A DNA stretch of 64,000 bases from Nocardia sp. CY41. GTDB taxonomy: Bacteria > Actinomycetota > Actinomycetes > Mycobacteriales > Mycobacteriaceae. The DNA is taken from contig NZ_VUOS01000001.1 in assembly GCF_009829325.1 (NCBI RefSeq), forward strand, positions 310,001 to 374,000, written 5' to 3'. Made by a program: the position numbers and the translations under genes. A model generated the notes under the pieces. It saw nothing but the letters and a program-made list of their open reading frames with translations. It ran no database searches and was not told the DNA's origin. How positions within the stretch are numbered: the stretch's first letter is position 1; each line of letters opens with the position of its first letter. Below are positions 1 to 7,561 of the stretch, piece by piece.

Positions 1-638
1 TCGGCCACCTTGATCACCAGCACGCGCGGGTCGCGGGCCATCGCGATGATCATCTTGCGGATGGTCTCCGCCTCGGCGGCGGCGCCCAGATTGACCTTGT
101 CCAGCTTGGTGACGCCGTCGACGAGGTGGGCGACCTCGGAGCCGAAATCCTGGGTGAGCTGTTCGAGGCTGTAGCCGGTGTCCTCCACCGTGTCGTGCAG
201 CAACGCGGCCACCAGCGTGGTGGTGTCCATGCCGAGCTCGGCGAGGATGTTGGCCACGGCGAGCGGGTGGGTGATGTAGGGATCACCCGATTTGCGGAAC
301 TGATGCTTGTGCCGCTCGTCGGCCACGTCGAACGCGCGCTGCAGCAGCGTCAGGTTCGCTTTCGGGTACAGCTCGCGATGCACGGTGGCCAGCGGCTCGA
401 GCACCGGCTTGACCGCCGCGATGCCGCGCTGCCCGGTCATGCGCCTGGCCAGGCGCGCACGCACCCGGCGGGAGGCCGAGGACGGCACGGCGGAGGAAGC
501 GCCCGGCTGACGCGGAGGCGTCGCGTTCGCAGGCGCCTGCGGCTTCGCGGCCTGCGCGGCGTCGGTGGCGCCCGCACCGTTCGGCCGCGGGCCCGACGTC
601 GATTGCTCGACCTTCGCCTCGCCCAGATGCTGAGTCAT
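1..638 (-). CDS. relA: RelA/SpoT (p)ppGpp synthetase/hydrolase, N-terminal part, cut by window edge
   Basis: This is the bifunctional alarmone enzyme of the stringent response, which makes and breaks (p)ppGpp in the cytoplasm. Only the first 212 codons are present. After a variable Ala/Pro-rich leader of about 60 residues comes the HD hydrolase domain: [20 protein letters not shown], then the catalytic HD pair in [14 protein letters not shown], then VIKVADR at the edge. The ATG at 638 has a purine-rich ribosome site (agaggtgg) about 5 bases upstream. In mycobacteria apt lies directly upstream of relA; here about 9.3 kb of other genes separate them. Confidence 0.95.
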   Translation of the reverse strand, partial: MTQHLGEAKVEQSTSGPRPNGAGATDAAQAAKPQAPANATPPRQPGASSAVPSSASRRVRARLARRMTGQRGIAAVKPVLEPLATVHRELYPKANLTLLQRAFDVADERHKHQFRKSGDPYITHPLAVANILAELGMDTTTLVAALLHDTVEDTGYSLEQLTQDFGSEVAHLVDGVTKLDKVNLGAAAEAETIRKMIIAMARDPRVLVIKVA

Positions 639-998
639 GCCACCACCTCTCCGCGCCTCGATCGGACCACCCTATCCGACCGGTGCAACCTCCCGGACCA
701 CCAACTTTAGTCCGGGCGGAGCACCCACGTCCGCTCCGCTGACGAAGGTTGCGCCCGGGGGTGTCGGGACGAGGAAGGGAAACGGTCCCGGCCGCCGCCT
801 GCGACCGGCGCGAGTCGGACGACCGCGATCTCCCCGGCTCGATGGCCGCACCATGACCGGACGCCTTCCGATACTCCAGGAAAACGCGGATGAACTGCGG
901 TTTCCCTTCATGGCGCGCGTCGTTGCGACGGCTCCGGGAAGCAGAGCTGTCCCCGCCGACGAGCGAGCGCGAACGCCAGGTCCGCGAACGCACGCCGG
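639..998. other. Gene-free stretch upstream of relA
   Basis: These 360 bases hold no reading frame with recognisable protein character on either strand. The part next to 638 must contain the relA ribosome site and probably its promoter, because the next gene upstream ends at 999 on the same strand. I see no clear terminator hairpin with a T-run. Confidence 0.4.
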
Positions 999-1976
999 TC
1001 AGCGAATCGCGGCAGGCTGGGATCCGGACAACGGAGTACGGGCGGGTCCGGGCTCGGCGCGCAGGGAACGACCGTCGAGATCGGCGGCCGGAGCGACGTC
1101 GAGGAGGTCGAGCACCGTGGGGGTGATGTCGACCAGGGTCGCTCGCATACTGGTGGTGCCGGGCCGGAAGTCGGGGCCGCGAGCGATGACGAAGTTGGTC
1201 GTCTCGTCCGGGGACTGGCCGCCGTGCCCGCCCTTCGGTTTGTGGCCGTGGTCGGCGGTGACCAGCACGGTCCACCGTTCGGCCGGATGGTCGGCGGCAC
1301 GAGCGTCCACGGCGGCGACGATGCGGCCGACCAGGACGTCGATCCGCGTCACGGCCTCGAGGTAGGCGCGCGAGGCGCCACCGGCATCGTGACCGGCGCG
1401 GTCCACCTGGTCGAGATGGGTGAACAGCAGGTCGGGCGCGAACTTGCCGATCGCGGCGGCCACGGCGTCCGCGGTGGCGGCGTCGGTGCGGGACTCGTCC
1501 GGATCGTCCGGCACGGTCGCGGTGGAGACGACGACGTCGGCGCGCGGACTGCCGCTGCCGGTCATGGTGGCGATCTGGTCCCAGGTGGCGATGGACTGCG
1601 TCTTCAGCACCGGCCGCGCTCGTTCGAGCTGGGTGAAGACCGTCGGGTGTCGCGTGAACGGTTCGGCGGAGATCTGGTTGTTCGTGATGCCGTGCTTGCG
1701 ATCCCACACGCCGGTCAGCACGGTGGCCCAGGACGGACCCGAGATGGTGATGTGCGGGGCGATCGATGAACGGCTCAGCAACCCCTCGCCGCTCAACCGC
1801 AGCAGATTCGGCGCCTTCGCCTCCTCGATCTTGCCGTACATCAGGCCGTCCAAGCCGATCACGACTACTTTGGCCGTCGGCGCCTCCCCCCGTGCGACGC
1901 CGACTGCCGCGGACAGCGGAAGGGACGCGGCCGCCACTGCGGCAACGACTTTCGACAGCAGTTGCGCTCGGCTCAT
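999..1976 (-). CDS. Exported type I phosphodiesterase / alkaline phosphatase superfamily protein
   Basis: The 325-residue protein starts at the ATG at 1976 with a signal-peptide-like segment (MSRAQLLSKVVAAVAAASLP...), so it is probably exported. The alkaline phosphatase superfamily metal sites are visible: Asp in VVIGLDGLMYG (about residue 40), the Ser/Thr nucleophile region in ITISGPSWATVLTGV, Asp and His in HLDQVDRAGHD, and Asp-His in VTADHGHKPKGGHGG. The family hydrolyses phosphate mono- or diesters, often of nucleotides or lipid head groups; the substrate cannot be read from sequence. In-frame codons extend upstream to 2120, but that start would bury the signal peptide. A metallophosphoesterase gene diverges from it. 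Confidence 0.8.
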   Translation of the reverse strand: MSRAQLLSKVVAAVAAASLPLSAAVGVARGEAPTAKVVVIGLDGLMYGKIEEAKAPNLLRLSGEGLLSRSSIAPHITISGPSWATVLTGVWDRKHGITNNQISAEPFTRHPTVFTQLERARPVLKTQSIATWDQIATMTGSGSPRADVVVSTATVPDDPDESRTDAATADAVAAAIGKFAPDLLFTHLDQVDRAGHDAGGASRAYLEAVTRIDVLVGRIVAAVDARAADHPAERWTVLVTADHGHKPKGGHGGQSPDETTNFVIARGPDFRPGTTSMRATLVDITPTVLDLLDVAPAADLDGRSLRAEPGPARTPLSGSQPAAIR

Positions 1977-2225
1977 ACCGCGACCATGCGGGACCGTCCG
2001 GCACGCGCGATAGCCCGCCGCGGCAGTGTTCATGGACGTTTCATCGGCGGCCACAGTGCCCGTAGCCTCACTGAACAGTCCTTGAACGCGGAAAAGCGGC
2101 AAGCTATATCCCGACTTCACGTCCGGTCGCGGTCAGATGAACACGAAGTTTCCGGCCCGCGACCGCGATGGGCGGCTCAGCGCCGTCTCTTGACACCCCT
2201 TCGCCGATATGGCCGACTGACCGTC

Positions 2226-3011
2226 GTGACCGCAGCGCGCACCGGCGGGTGCATTCGCGTCGCGGCCGTCGCCGATCTGCACATGCGCGCGGCGGTGGCC
2301 GGACGCTTCCGCCCCGATTTCCGTCACCTGTCCGCGGACGCCGACATCCTCTTGCTGGCAGGCGATCTCACCGATGGGGGCACGCGAGTGGAAGCAGATC
2401 TGCTGTGCGCCGAACTCGACGGCCTTCCCGTACCGGTGGTCGCCGTGCTCGGCAATCACGATCACGATCAGCGATCGGGCTACCTGATCGCGGCACGGCT
2501 CACCGCACTGGGCGTCCACGTGCTGGACGGCACCGCGATCACCTTCGAGATCGAAGGTATGCGGCTGGGCATCGCCGGCGTCATGGGCGGCAGTGGCGGC
2601 TTTCCCGGCCATCCCGGCACACCGGACGAGGGGTCCGCCGAACACCGCGCCCGCATGCGCCGCGGCCCGCTCGACGCCCTTCGCCTGCGCCAGGCGCTCG
2701 ACTCGATCGACTGCGAAACCCGCATCGCCCTGATGCATTTCGCTCCAGTCATCGACACATTGGCCGGTGAACCGGCCAAGATCTATCCCGGACTCGGCTG
2801 TCATGATCTGGCCGAGTCGGTCGACGCGGGCGGGGCGGCGCTCGCCGTGCACGGACATGCCCATGGTGGCACGGAATTCGGGTGCACCCCAGGCGGTGTG
2901 CCGGTACGCAATGTCTCCTTTCCCGTACTCGGGCGCAGCTACGCCGTATACGAGATCGTCCCCGGCTCGGATCGTCCGGAGGACCGCGACCGCATACCGT
3001 CCCGACCATGA
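2226..3011 (+). CDS. Calcineurin-like metallophosphoesterase
   Basis: The 261-residue protein carries all dinuclear metal motifs of the family in order: DLH near the start (VAAVADLHMRA), GD (LLAGDLTDGG), GNHD (VLGNHDHDQ), H (ALMHFAP) and GHxH (VHGHAHGG). It should hydrolyse phosphomonoesters or phosphodiesters, substrate unknown. The start is uncertain: I chose the GTG at 2226, just before the first conserved strand (TGGCIRVAAVADLH), because the frame upstream of it reads like non-coding sequence. No strong ribosome site is visible. It diverges from the exported phosphodiesterase gene. Confidence 0.75.
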   Translation: MTAARTGGCIRVAAVADLHMRAAVAGRFRPDFRHLSADADILLLAGDLTDGGTRVEADLLCAELDGLPVPVVAVLGNHDHDQRSGYLIAARLTALGVHVLDGTAITFEIEGMRLGIAGVMGGSGGFPGHPGTPDEGSAEHRARMRRGPLDALRLRQALDSIDCETRIALMHFAPVIDTLAGEPAKIYPGLGCHDLAESVDAGGAALAVHGHAHGGTEFGCTPGGVPVRNVSFPVLGRSYAVYEIVPGSDRPEDRDRIPSRP

Positions 3012-3341
3012 CTCGCCCGGTCTCGTCGCCTATGGCGTCGTCTTTGGCGCAGGGTCGTCGGCCCCGGGCGTGCTGGTGGACACGATCAGCCTTCGATCGT
3101 GGAGACTATTTCGGCGGTGATCGGCCTCGTCGGCGTCGCAGCCATCACGTCCGCGCCGCAGACCGCGGGGCACCGCTGCTGCCATCCGCCTGATGCGATC
3201 GTCCGGCCCGGAATCGCCGGCCGAGAATCACGGCACCATCCCGAAGCCCGAGCAGAACGTCTCGGCTTGCTCGCCTTTGCGACACCCACCCGCGATGGCG
3301 GTTCGATGTCCGAACGCGACGGGGATCAGTCCTCGCGTCGT
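3012..3341. other. Gene-free stretch between convergent genes
   Basis: About 330 bases between the 3' ends of the metallophosphoesterase (+) and the NUDIX-type regulator (-). Open frames here have no family resemblance, and I see no tRNA, repeat or clear intrinsic terminator. Confidence 0.35.
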
Positions 3342-3974
3342 TCAGTCCGGCGCGCCGAAAGCCCACACTGCCGCGGGCCTGCCGGTCGCTTTGACGCGAC
3401 GTCGTTCGGTGGTGCGCGTCAGGCCCGGGATGGCCGCCAGCGTGCGATTCAAGTTCGCCGCGTCGGGCCGGGCTCCCGACAGCGCTGTGGCGGCTGCCAC
3501 GGCCCTGGTCGCGGGAAATTCCGCGCCGAGCAGCGCTCTGGTGAACGGAAGGTCCTTCCACAGCAACCGCGTCAGGACATCGCGGGCCACCGCGACGATG
3601 CGATTGTGGTCGAACGCCAGCTCCGGCACCTCGTCGAAGCCGGTCCACCGCGCCGGTCCTTCGTGCGGCCCCACCACCGCCCACATCGCGATCGAGAGCG
3701 TCGGACCGCGCGGGTCACGGTTCGGTTCGTCGAAGGTCACCAACTGCCCCACCGAGCCGATCGCGGCCTCCGGGACGCCCAGTTTGGTGTGCACCGCTCG
3801 CCGCGCCGCGACGGCCAACCGCTCCCCCCGGCCGAGCAGTACACCGGGCAAGGCCGGCTGCCCCGCGAACGGTTCCACCGCGCGGGGCGCGATCCCGATC
3901 CGGACCCCGCCGTCCTCGTCCCAGAACCGCAACGCCACGACATCCACCGACACAACGGACTGCTCCACGGCCAT
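3342..3974 (-). CDS. NrtR-type transcriptional regulator (degenerate NUDIX domain plus C-terminal winged helix)
   Basis: This 210-residue protein starts at the ATG at 3974 with ggcagg upstream. Residues 10-135 resemble a NUDIX fold of the NrtR type (DVVALRFWDEDGGVRIGI...). The NUDIX box at about 44-67 keeps the glycine frame (GVLLGRGERLAVAARRAVHT) but has lost the catalytic REUxEE glutamates, which read RAVHTK here. That favours a ligand-sensing role over hydrolysis. The C-terminal part (about 145-210, ending VKATGRPAAVWAFGAPD) matches the position and ending of the NrtR winged helix. It is the last gene of an operon with a PurA-like gene (68 bases upstream) and a VWA gene, and probably represses the operon at the palindrome at 6276-6304. 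The regulatory role is inferred from family and context. Confidence 0.75.
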   Translation of the reverse strand: MAVEQSVVSVDVVALRFWDEDGGVRIGIAPRAVEPFAGQPALPGVLLGRGERLAVAARRAVHTKLGVPEAAIGSVGQLVTFDEPNRDPRGPTLSIAMWAVVGPHEGPARWTGFDEVPELAFDHNRIVAVARDVLTRLLWKDLPFTRALLGAEFPATRAVAAATALSGARPDAANLNRTLAAIPGLTRTTERRRVKATGRPAAVWAFGAPD

Positions 3975-4042
3975 CCATCCTGCCCGACCGGCCGCACGCC
4001 CGTCCGGCGGCGTGCCACCAGGAAGGCACTTGCGCGGAGCAT

Positions 4043-5296
4043 TCACGCCGCAGCGGCATACGCCGTGCGAGCGCGGTGGCGGCGGCCGGGACCGTGGCCG
4101 GTGAGGACGACCGGCACGCCGAGTGTCCGCGTCAGCCACGGCACCGGATCGTCCGGCATTTCGGCGAGGACGGGCTCGGCGCGCGTCAGCAACCGGGTCA
4201 GCTCCCGCTGGTGATCCAGGTCCCGCCTGCGTCCAGGGGGCACCGTGTCTCGAACGACACCGTCCACGATGTATTTTGTTGCGGCGTATCGTCTTCCGGG
4301 CAGGTCGAGGTGATTGACCGCGAGGCCGTCGACGCCGCCCGACACTTCGATGGCGTAACGCAGCAATACGGCGTCCAAGTGGCCGAGACGGAATTCGCCC
4401 TGATACCGACCGGCCGCGTTGTGCGGCTCGGGAAAGTCCAAGCCGGAATCCTCGGTGGGAAACGGGCCCGCGCCGTGGCGGGTCTGATAGGTGCGGGTGA
4501 CGCCGAGCACGTAACCCGGCTCGCCGATCCCGGCCAGCATCGCACGCGCATTGCGCGGTTCGACGGTCGACCAAGTGGTGTGCGGATGGAACCCGCGCCA
4601 CTCGTCGAGCAGGACGCCTTGGGCCCCTTCGAACACCAACGTGCCGCGCCGCGCGAACCGAGCCAGTTCCTCGTCGCCGACGATCGGTACCGCCGCGGCG
4701 AACTCCCGGTACATCTCCACGAGGTCGTCGATCGGTTCGTACCGATGTCCACTCGGCGCGATGAGCGATCCGTAGTATCCCGCCAGCGCACGCAGCTTGC
4801 GCCGCAGCACCAGGGGACGCAGGCAATCCGCCACGGTGGGAGCCGGGTGGGCGAGCGCGTAGCCGGCGGTCTCGCCGATCCCCCTGCCGCACGAACCGTG
4901 CCGCGCGGAACCCCGCGCATCCTCGCGAGCACGGTTGGCGGCGATATGGATCGGCGTGGTGAGCAACGCTCGACCGTCGATCCGTATCGAGGACAGCGGA
5001 TCGCGCACGCCCAGCGCGGCCAGCCCGCGCGCCTCGGCGGCCAGCGCGATCGGCTCGACCAGCATGTGCCGCGACAGCAGCGTGGGCACGCCTGCGAATG
5101 TCCCCGATCCGAACTGCGCGAAGGTGTGGTGGCGTCCGTCGGCGATCACGTTGTGCGCAGCCTGCGCTCCACCGTTGAACCTGACCACGGCGGCGACATC
5201 GAAGCCCTGCTCGGGCGCGCACAGCCAGTCGACCGTCGCACCCTTGCCCGCGTCCCCGAATCCGAGGTCCACGACGATGATGTGCGACCGGGACAT
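4043..5296 (-). CDS. Divergent adenylosuccinate synthetase-like (PurA-like) protein
   Basis: The 417-residue length is close to that of PurA, and the hallmark segments occur in the PurA order. GFGDAGKG at 12-19 stands for GDEGKG, keeping the catalytic Asp. NGGAQAAHNV at 41-50 stands for NGGNNAGHTV, keeping the catalytic His. GRGIGETAGYA, EGAQGVLLDE, TRTYQTRHGAGPFPTE and LDAVLLRYA follow, then a C-terminal LTGHGPGRR corresponding to STGPDR. Several substrate-contact positions differ: the base-recognition TKLD reads NHLD. It therefore probably uses a GTP-driven ligase mechanism on an altered substrate; this is inference, and a housekeeping PurA should lie elsewhere in the genome. ATG at 5296 is chosen, 16 bases after the VWA stop; an adjacent GTG at 5299 is possible. 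Confidence 0.8.
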   Translation of the reverse strand: MSRSHIIVVDLGFGDAGKGATVDWLCAPEQGFDVAAVVRFNGGAQAAHNVIADGRHHTFAQFGSGTFAGVPTLLSRHMLVEPIALAAEARGLAALGVRDPLSSIRIDGRALLTTPIHIAANRAREDARGSARHGSCGRGIGETAGYALAHPAPTVADCLRPLVLRRKLRALAGYYGSLIAPSGHRYEPIDDLVEMYREFAAAVPIVGDEELARFARRGTLVFEGAQGVLLDEWRGFHPHTTWSTVEPRNARAMLAGIGEPGYVLGVTRTYQTRHGAGPFPTEDSGLDFPEPHNAAGRYQGEFRLGHLDAVLLRYAIEVSGGVDGLAVNHLDLPGRRYAATKYIVDGVVRDTVPPGRRRDLDHQRELTRLLTRAEPVLAEMPDDPVPWLTRTLGVPVVLTGHGPGRRHRARTAYAAAA

Positions 5297-5312
5297 CACG
5301 CGCCCGTCCGGT

Positions 5313-6260
5313 TCAGCCGCGGCCACGCGGCAAGGCCCGCGGTCGCGCACCGTCGGCTCCGAGCGCCTTGCCGACCGACTCGGCCTCGGCGGTGGAGCCG
5401 ACATCCCGCAAGTCCGCCAGCCCGCCGGCCAGGTCGACGCGCCCCTCCGCCAATCCGATGGTCAGCGCGATGAGTTCGCATACCGCCGCAGGGTCGTCCA
5501 GGCGCAGGAAGTTCTGGCCGAGCAACCCGCGCCAGTGCTCGGCGATCTCCGGATCGTGGAAGTAGCTCGACTGGTCGGGCAGGATGTAGTGCACGTGCCA
5601 GCGCTCGGCCAACTCGCGGTAGATGGAGTCCACCGCGATGTCCTGGCGCACACTGTCGCCGATGATCGCGCGGATGTGGCGGGAGGCCAATCGCGGCTTG
5701 TTCAGTTCGTCGCCGATCAGGAACAGATAGCCCTTCTTGCGTCGCTTCTCCCAGGCGTCGGTCGCGATATGCGTCGCCAGGAAATAGGCGGCCAATTCAT
5801 AGCTCTCGGATTTCTGCCCACCGCCCCCGCCTTCCAGGAAGACGGCGCGCAATTGTTCGTCCATCCGATTGTCGGATTCGAACTGACCGATCTGCAGTGG
5901 CACGCGGTCGGTGTCCGCGTCGCCGATCGCGCCGAACAGGATCTGTGGATCCTCCGCATAGCCCTTTCGGCGCAACAGACCGTGCAGGGTGCCCAGCTTG
6001 TCCTGCATGATGCGCGGAACCCGGCCCATCGATCCGGTCACGTCGAACAGCACCGCGATGGGCAGTGAGTTGCCGTGCTCGGCCGAATCCCGGCACTCAC
6101 GGGCCGCGACGCCGAGCGGGTCCAGGATCGGATGCACTCGCCAGTTCGCGTGCGGCTCGGCCCGCATGTCGGCGGTGTAGCCGAAATCATCGATTCCTCG
6201 GGCGGCGCGGAAGGTCTTGGCCGCGCGGTAAGCGGAGTCGTCCCAATGTCCGTATCCCAT
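5313..6260 (-). CDS. VWA (von Willebrand factor A) domain protein
   Basis: The 315-residue protein has a short N-terminal region followed by a VWA fold. The MIDAS metal motif is DVTGSMG at 73-79, after the hydrophobic strand LPIAVLF. Further VWA features include FGAIGDADTD and the strand GYLFLIGDEL. There is no signal peptide or membrane helix, so it is probably cytoplasmic. Gly-rich GGGGGQ around residue 142 looks like a loop. It is the first gene of the operon, 16 bases upstream of the PurA-like start. The ATG at 6260 has agagga about 9 bases upstream, and a perfect palindrome begins 15 bases upstream of the ATG. Its function is unknown; in other systems VWA proteins act as metal-dependent interaction or chaperone partners. 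Confidence 0.8.
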   Translation of the reverse strand: MGYGHWDDSAYRAAKTFRAARGIDDFGYTADMRAEPHANWRVHPILDPLGVAARECRDSAEHGNSLPIAVLFDVTGSMGRVPRIMQDKLGTLHGLLRRKGYAEDPQILFGAIGDADTDRVPLQIGQFESDNRMDEQLRAVFLEGGGGGQKSESYELAAYFLATHIATDAWEKRRKKGYLFLIGDELNKPRLASRHIRAIIGDSVRQDIAVDSIYRELAERWHVHYILPDQSSYFHDPEIAEHWRGLLGQNFLRLDDPAAVCELIALTIGLAEGRVDLAGGLADLRDVGSTAEAESVGKALGADGARPRALPRGRG

Positions 6261-6275
6261 GTGATCACGTCCTCT

Positions 6276-6304
6276 CTAGTTTTAGTCTATCTGACTAAAA
6301 CTAG
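6276..6304. promoter_or_regulatory. Perfect 12-bp inverted repeat, predicted operator of the VWA/PurA-like/NrtR operon
   Basis: The arms are ctagttttagtc (6276-6287) and gactaaaactag (6293-6304), with the 5-base centre tatct. It is AT-rich in a GC-rich setting and ends 15 bases upstream of the VWA start codon, so a bound repressor would cover the transcription start region. NrtR-family regulators bind AT-rich palindromes of about this size, and one is encoded by the last gene of this operon. The assignment to that regulator is inferred. Confidence 0.75.
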
Positions 6305-6407
6305 AACGGTCAAGGATCGCCGCAGCCGGCGTCCGATCCCGCCCCGGACGGGTCCACACCGCGCCATCGAGCCCGAGGGCGACGACAGCCGCCCGAGCGA
6401 GACCCGA

Positions 6408-6917
6408 TCAGCCCGTGGCGCCCCCGGCTTCGAGCAGGTCACCGATCAGCATCGTTCCCGGGCCTTGCCGTCCACCGGGGCCGGGAAGCCACCGAACGTT
6501 TCCCGCGGTGAGCGGCTCTCCGCACTCGCGGCACACCACCACACCGGACGTCGGGCGCCCGCATTCGCGATGGACCACGACGGCGGGCGGACCTTCCGCG
6601 CCCGCGAGCCACTTGTCGCCCCACGTGATCAACACGGTCAGCACCGGGTACAGATCACGGCCACGTTCGGTCAGCAGATACTCGTAACGAACCGGATTCG
6701 ACTGGTACGGACGCTTTTCCACGATGCCGTGCTCGTGCAGTGCGTCCAAGCGCGCGGCGAGCACATTGGAAGCGATGCCTAGATCGCGGCGCAGATCTTC
6801 GAACCGGGTCAGCCCGATGAACAGGTCGCGCAGGATGAGCGGTGTCCAGCGCTCGCCGATCGCGTCGACCGTGCGCGCGATCGAGCAGACGATGTCGGAG
6901 AAAGCGGCCTTGGGCAT
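6408..6917 (-). CDS. HxlR-family winged-helix transcriptional regulator
   Basis: The 169-residue protein begins at the ATG at 6917. The HxlR core is clear at residues 8-105: SIARTVDAIGERWTPLILRD, FEDLRRDLGIASNVLAARLD (recognition helix), and the wing region GIVEKRPYQSNPVRYEYLLT. The C-terminal extension has two Cys-containing pairs (HRECG and CRECG) that could bind a metal. Such proteins are usually local regulators of a divergent enzyme gene; here the divergent gene is a SnoaL-like protein 80 bases away. The inducer is unknown. Confidence 0.85.
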   Translation of the reverse strand: MPKAAFSDIVCSIARTVDAIGERWTPLILRDLFIGLTRFEDLRRDLGIASNVLAARLDALHEHGIVEKRPYQSNPVRYEYLLTERGRDLYPVLTVLITWGDKWLAGAEGPPAVVVHRECGRPTSGVVVCRECGEPLTAGNVRWLPGPGGRQGPGTMLIGDLLEAGGATG

Positions 6918-6934
6918 TCGGCCAGTCTAGTCCG

Positions 6935-6955
6935 TTGCTTTTTGCAAGTGACTTG
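6935..6955. promoter_or_regulatory. Paired short inverted repeats in the HxlR/SnoaL divergent promoter
   Basis: Two overlapping repeats sit 18-38 bases upstream of the HxlR start: ttgc-ttttt-gcaa (6935-6947) and caagt-g-acttg (6945-6955). HxlR regulators commonly bind such symmetric sites in divergent promoters. The assignment is positional inference. Confidence 0.45.
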
Positions 6956-6997
6956 AACTAGGTTCGGACCCATCGACGAGGGAAGGGGCCGACCACT

Positions 6998-7408
6998 ATG
7001 TCCGACGCGATCGCCGAATTCCGCAGGGCGACCGAAAGCGGTGACATCGACGCGCTGACACGGGTCCTCGCACCCGATGCCGAATTGGTCTCGCCGCTGT
7101 CCGGCCGACTGGTCTTCCGCGGCCGCGACGACCTGCGTGTGCTGCTCGCGGCGGCCTACGGAAGCCTCACCGGTCTGCGTTGGACGGAGGAGATCGGCGA
7201 CGGCGCGCGGCGCGTCCTGCTGGCCGGCGCCACGATCGGACCGTTCCGGCTGACCGAAGCGCTGGTGGTCGGGCTCGACGAGCAGGGCCGCATCCGCACG
7301 TTGCAGCCGCACCTGCGTCCCTGGCTGACGCTCACCTATCTCGCGGTGCGACTGGCGCCCCGCCTGCTCGCACACCCCGCCATCCTCCGGCGTGCGGCCC
7401 GGGCGTGA
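6998..7408 (+). CDS. SnoaL-like / NTF2-fold protein
   Basis: The 136-residue protein starts at the ATG at 6998, with ggaagggg upstream. It has the NTF2-like pattern: an N-terminal helix (MSDAIAEFRRATESGDIDALTRVLAPDAELVS), then FRGRDDLRVLLAAAYGSLTGL, then alternating strands. The fold is used by small isomerases, cyclases and polyketide-tailoring enzymes, and as a sigma-factor accessory domain; no catalytic residues are diagnostic here. It probably is the target of the divergent HxlR regulator. Confidence 0.65.
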   Translation: MSDAIAEFRRATESGDIDALTRVLAPDAELVSPLSGRLVFRGRDDLRVLLAAAYGSLTGLRWTEEIGDGARRVLLAGATIGPFRLTEALVVGLDEQGRIRTLQPHLRPWLTLTYLAVRLAPRLLAHPAILRRAARA

Positions 7409-7436
7409 ACTCGCGCCCCTCGCGGACCGGCACGGA

Positions 7437-7467
7437 GAACCGGGCACGACGATCAGGTGCCCGGTTC
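7437..7467. terminator. Hairpin terminator between convergent SnoaL-like and ABC-F genes
   Basis: A 10-bp perfect stem, gaaccgggca (7437-7446) and tgcccggttc (7458-7467), with an 11-base loop. It lies between the 3' ends of two convergent genes and could serve both. No T-run follows on either side, as is common in high-GC actinomycetes. Confidence 0.55.
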
Positions 7468-7561
7468 CCGTAGCCGTACAGGCCGAACTGGTCGCCGCCG
7501 AACCGGACCGGTTCTTCGTCCCGCCCGCCGGCGGACCGCGGACGGTTCGGCGTACGGCCGC

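Noticed and set aside
283..2004. Long minus-strand open frame over the phosphodiesterase gene
   Set aside because: It is Arg/Gly/Pro-rich with no family motifs; the frame at 999-1976 has all the alkaline phosphatase superfamily motifs and a signal peptide.
4043..5296. Calling the PurA-like gene the housekeeping purA
   Set aside because: Several substrate-contact motifs differ, and the operon context is regulatory rather than purine biosynthetic.
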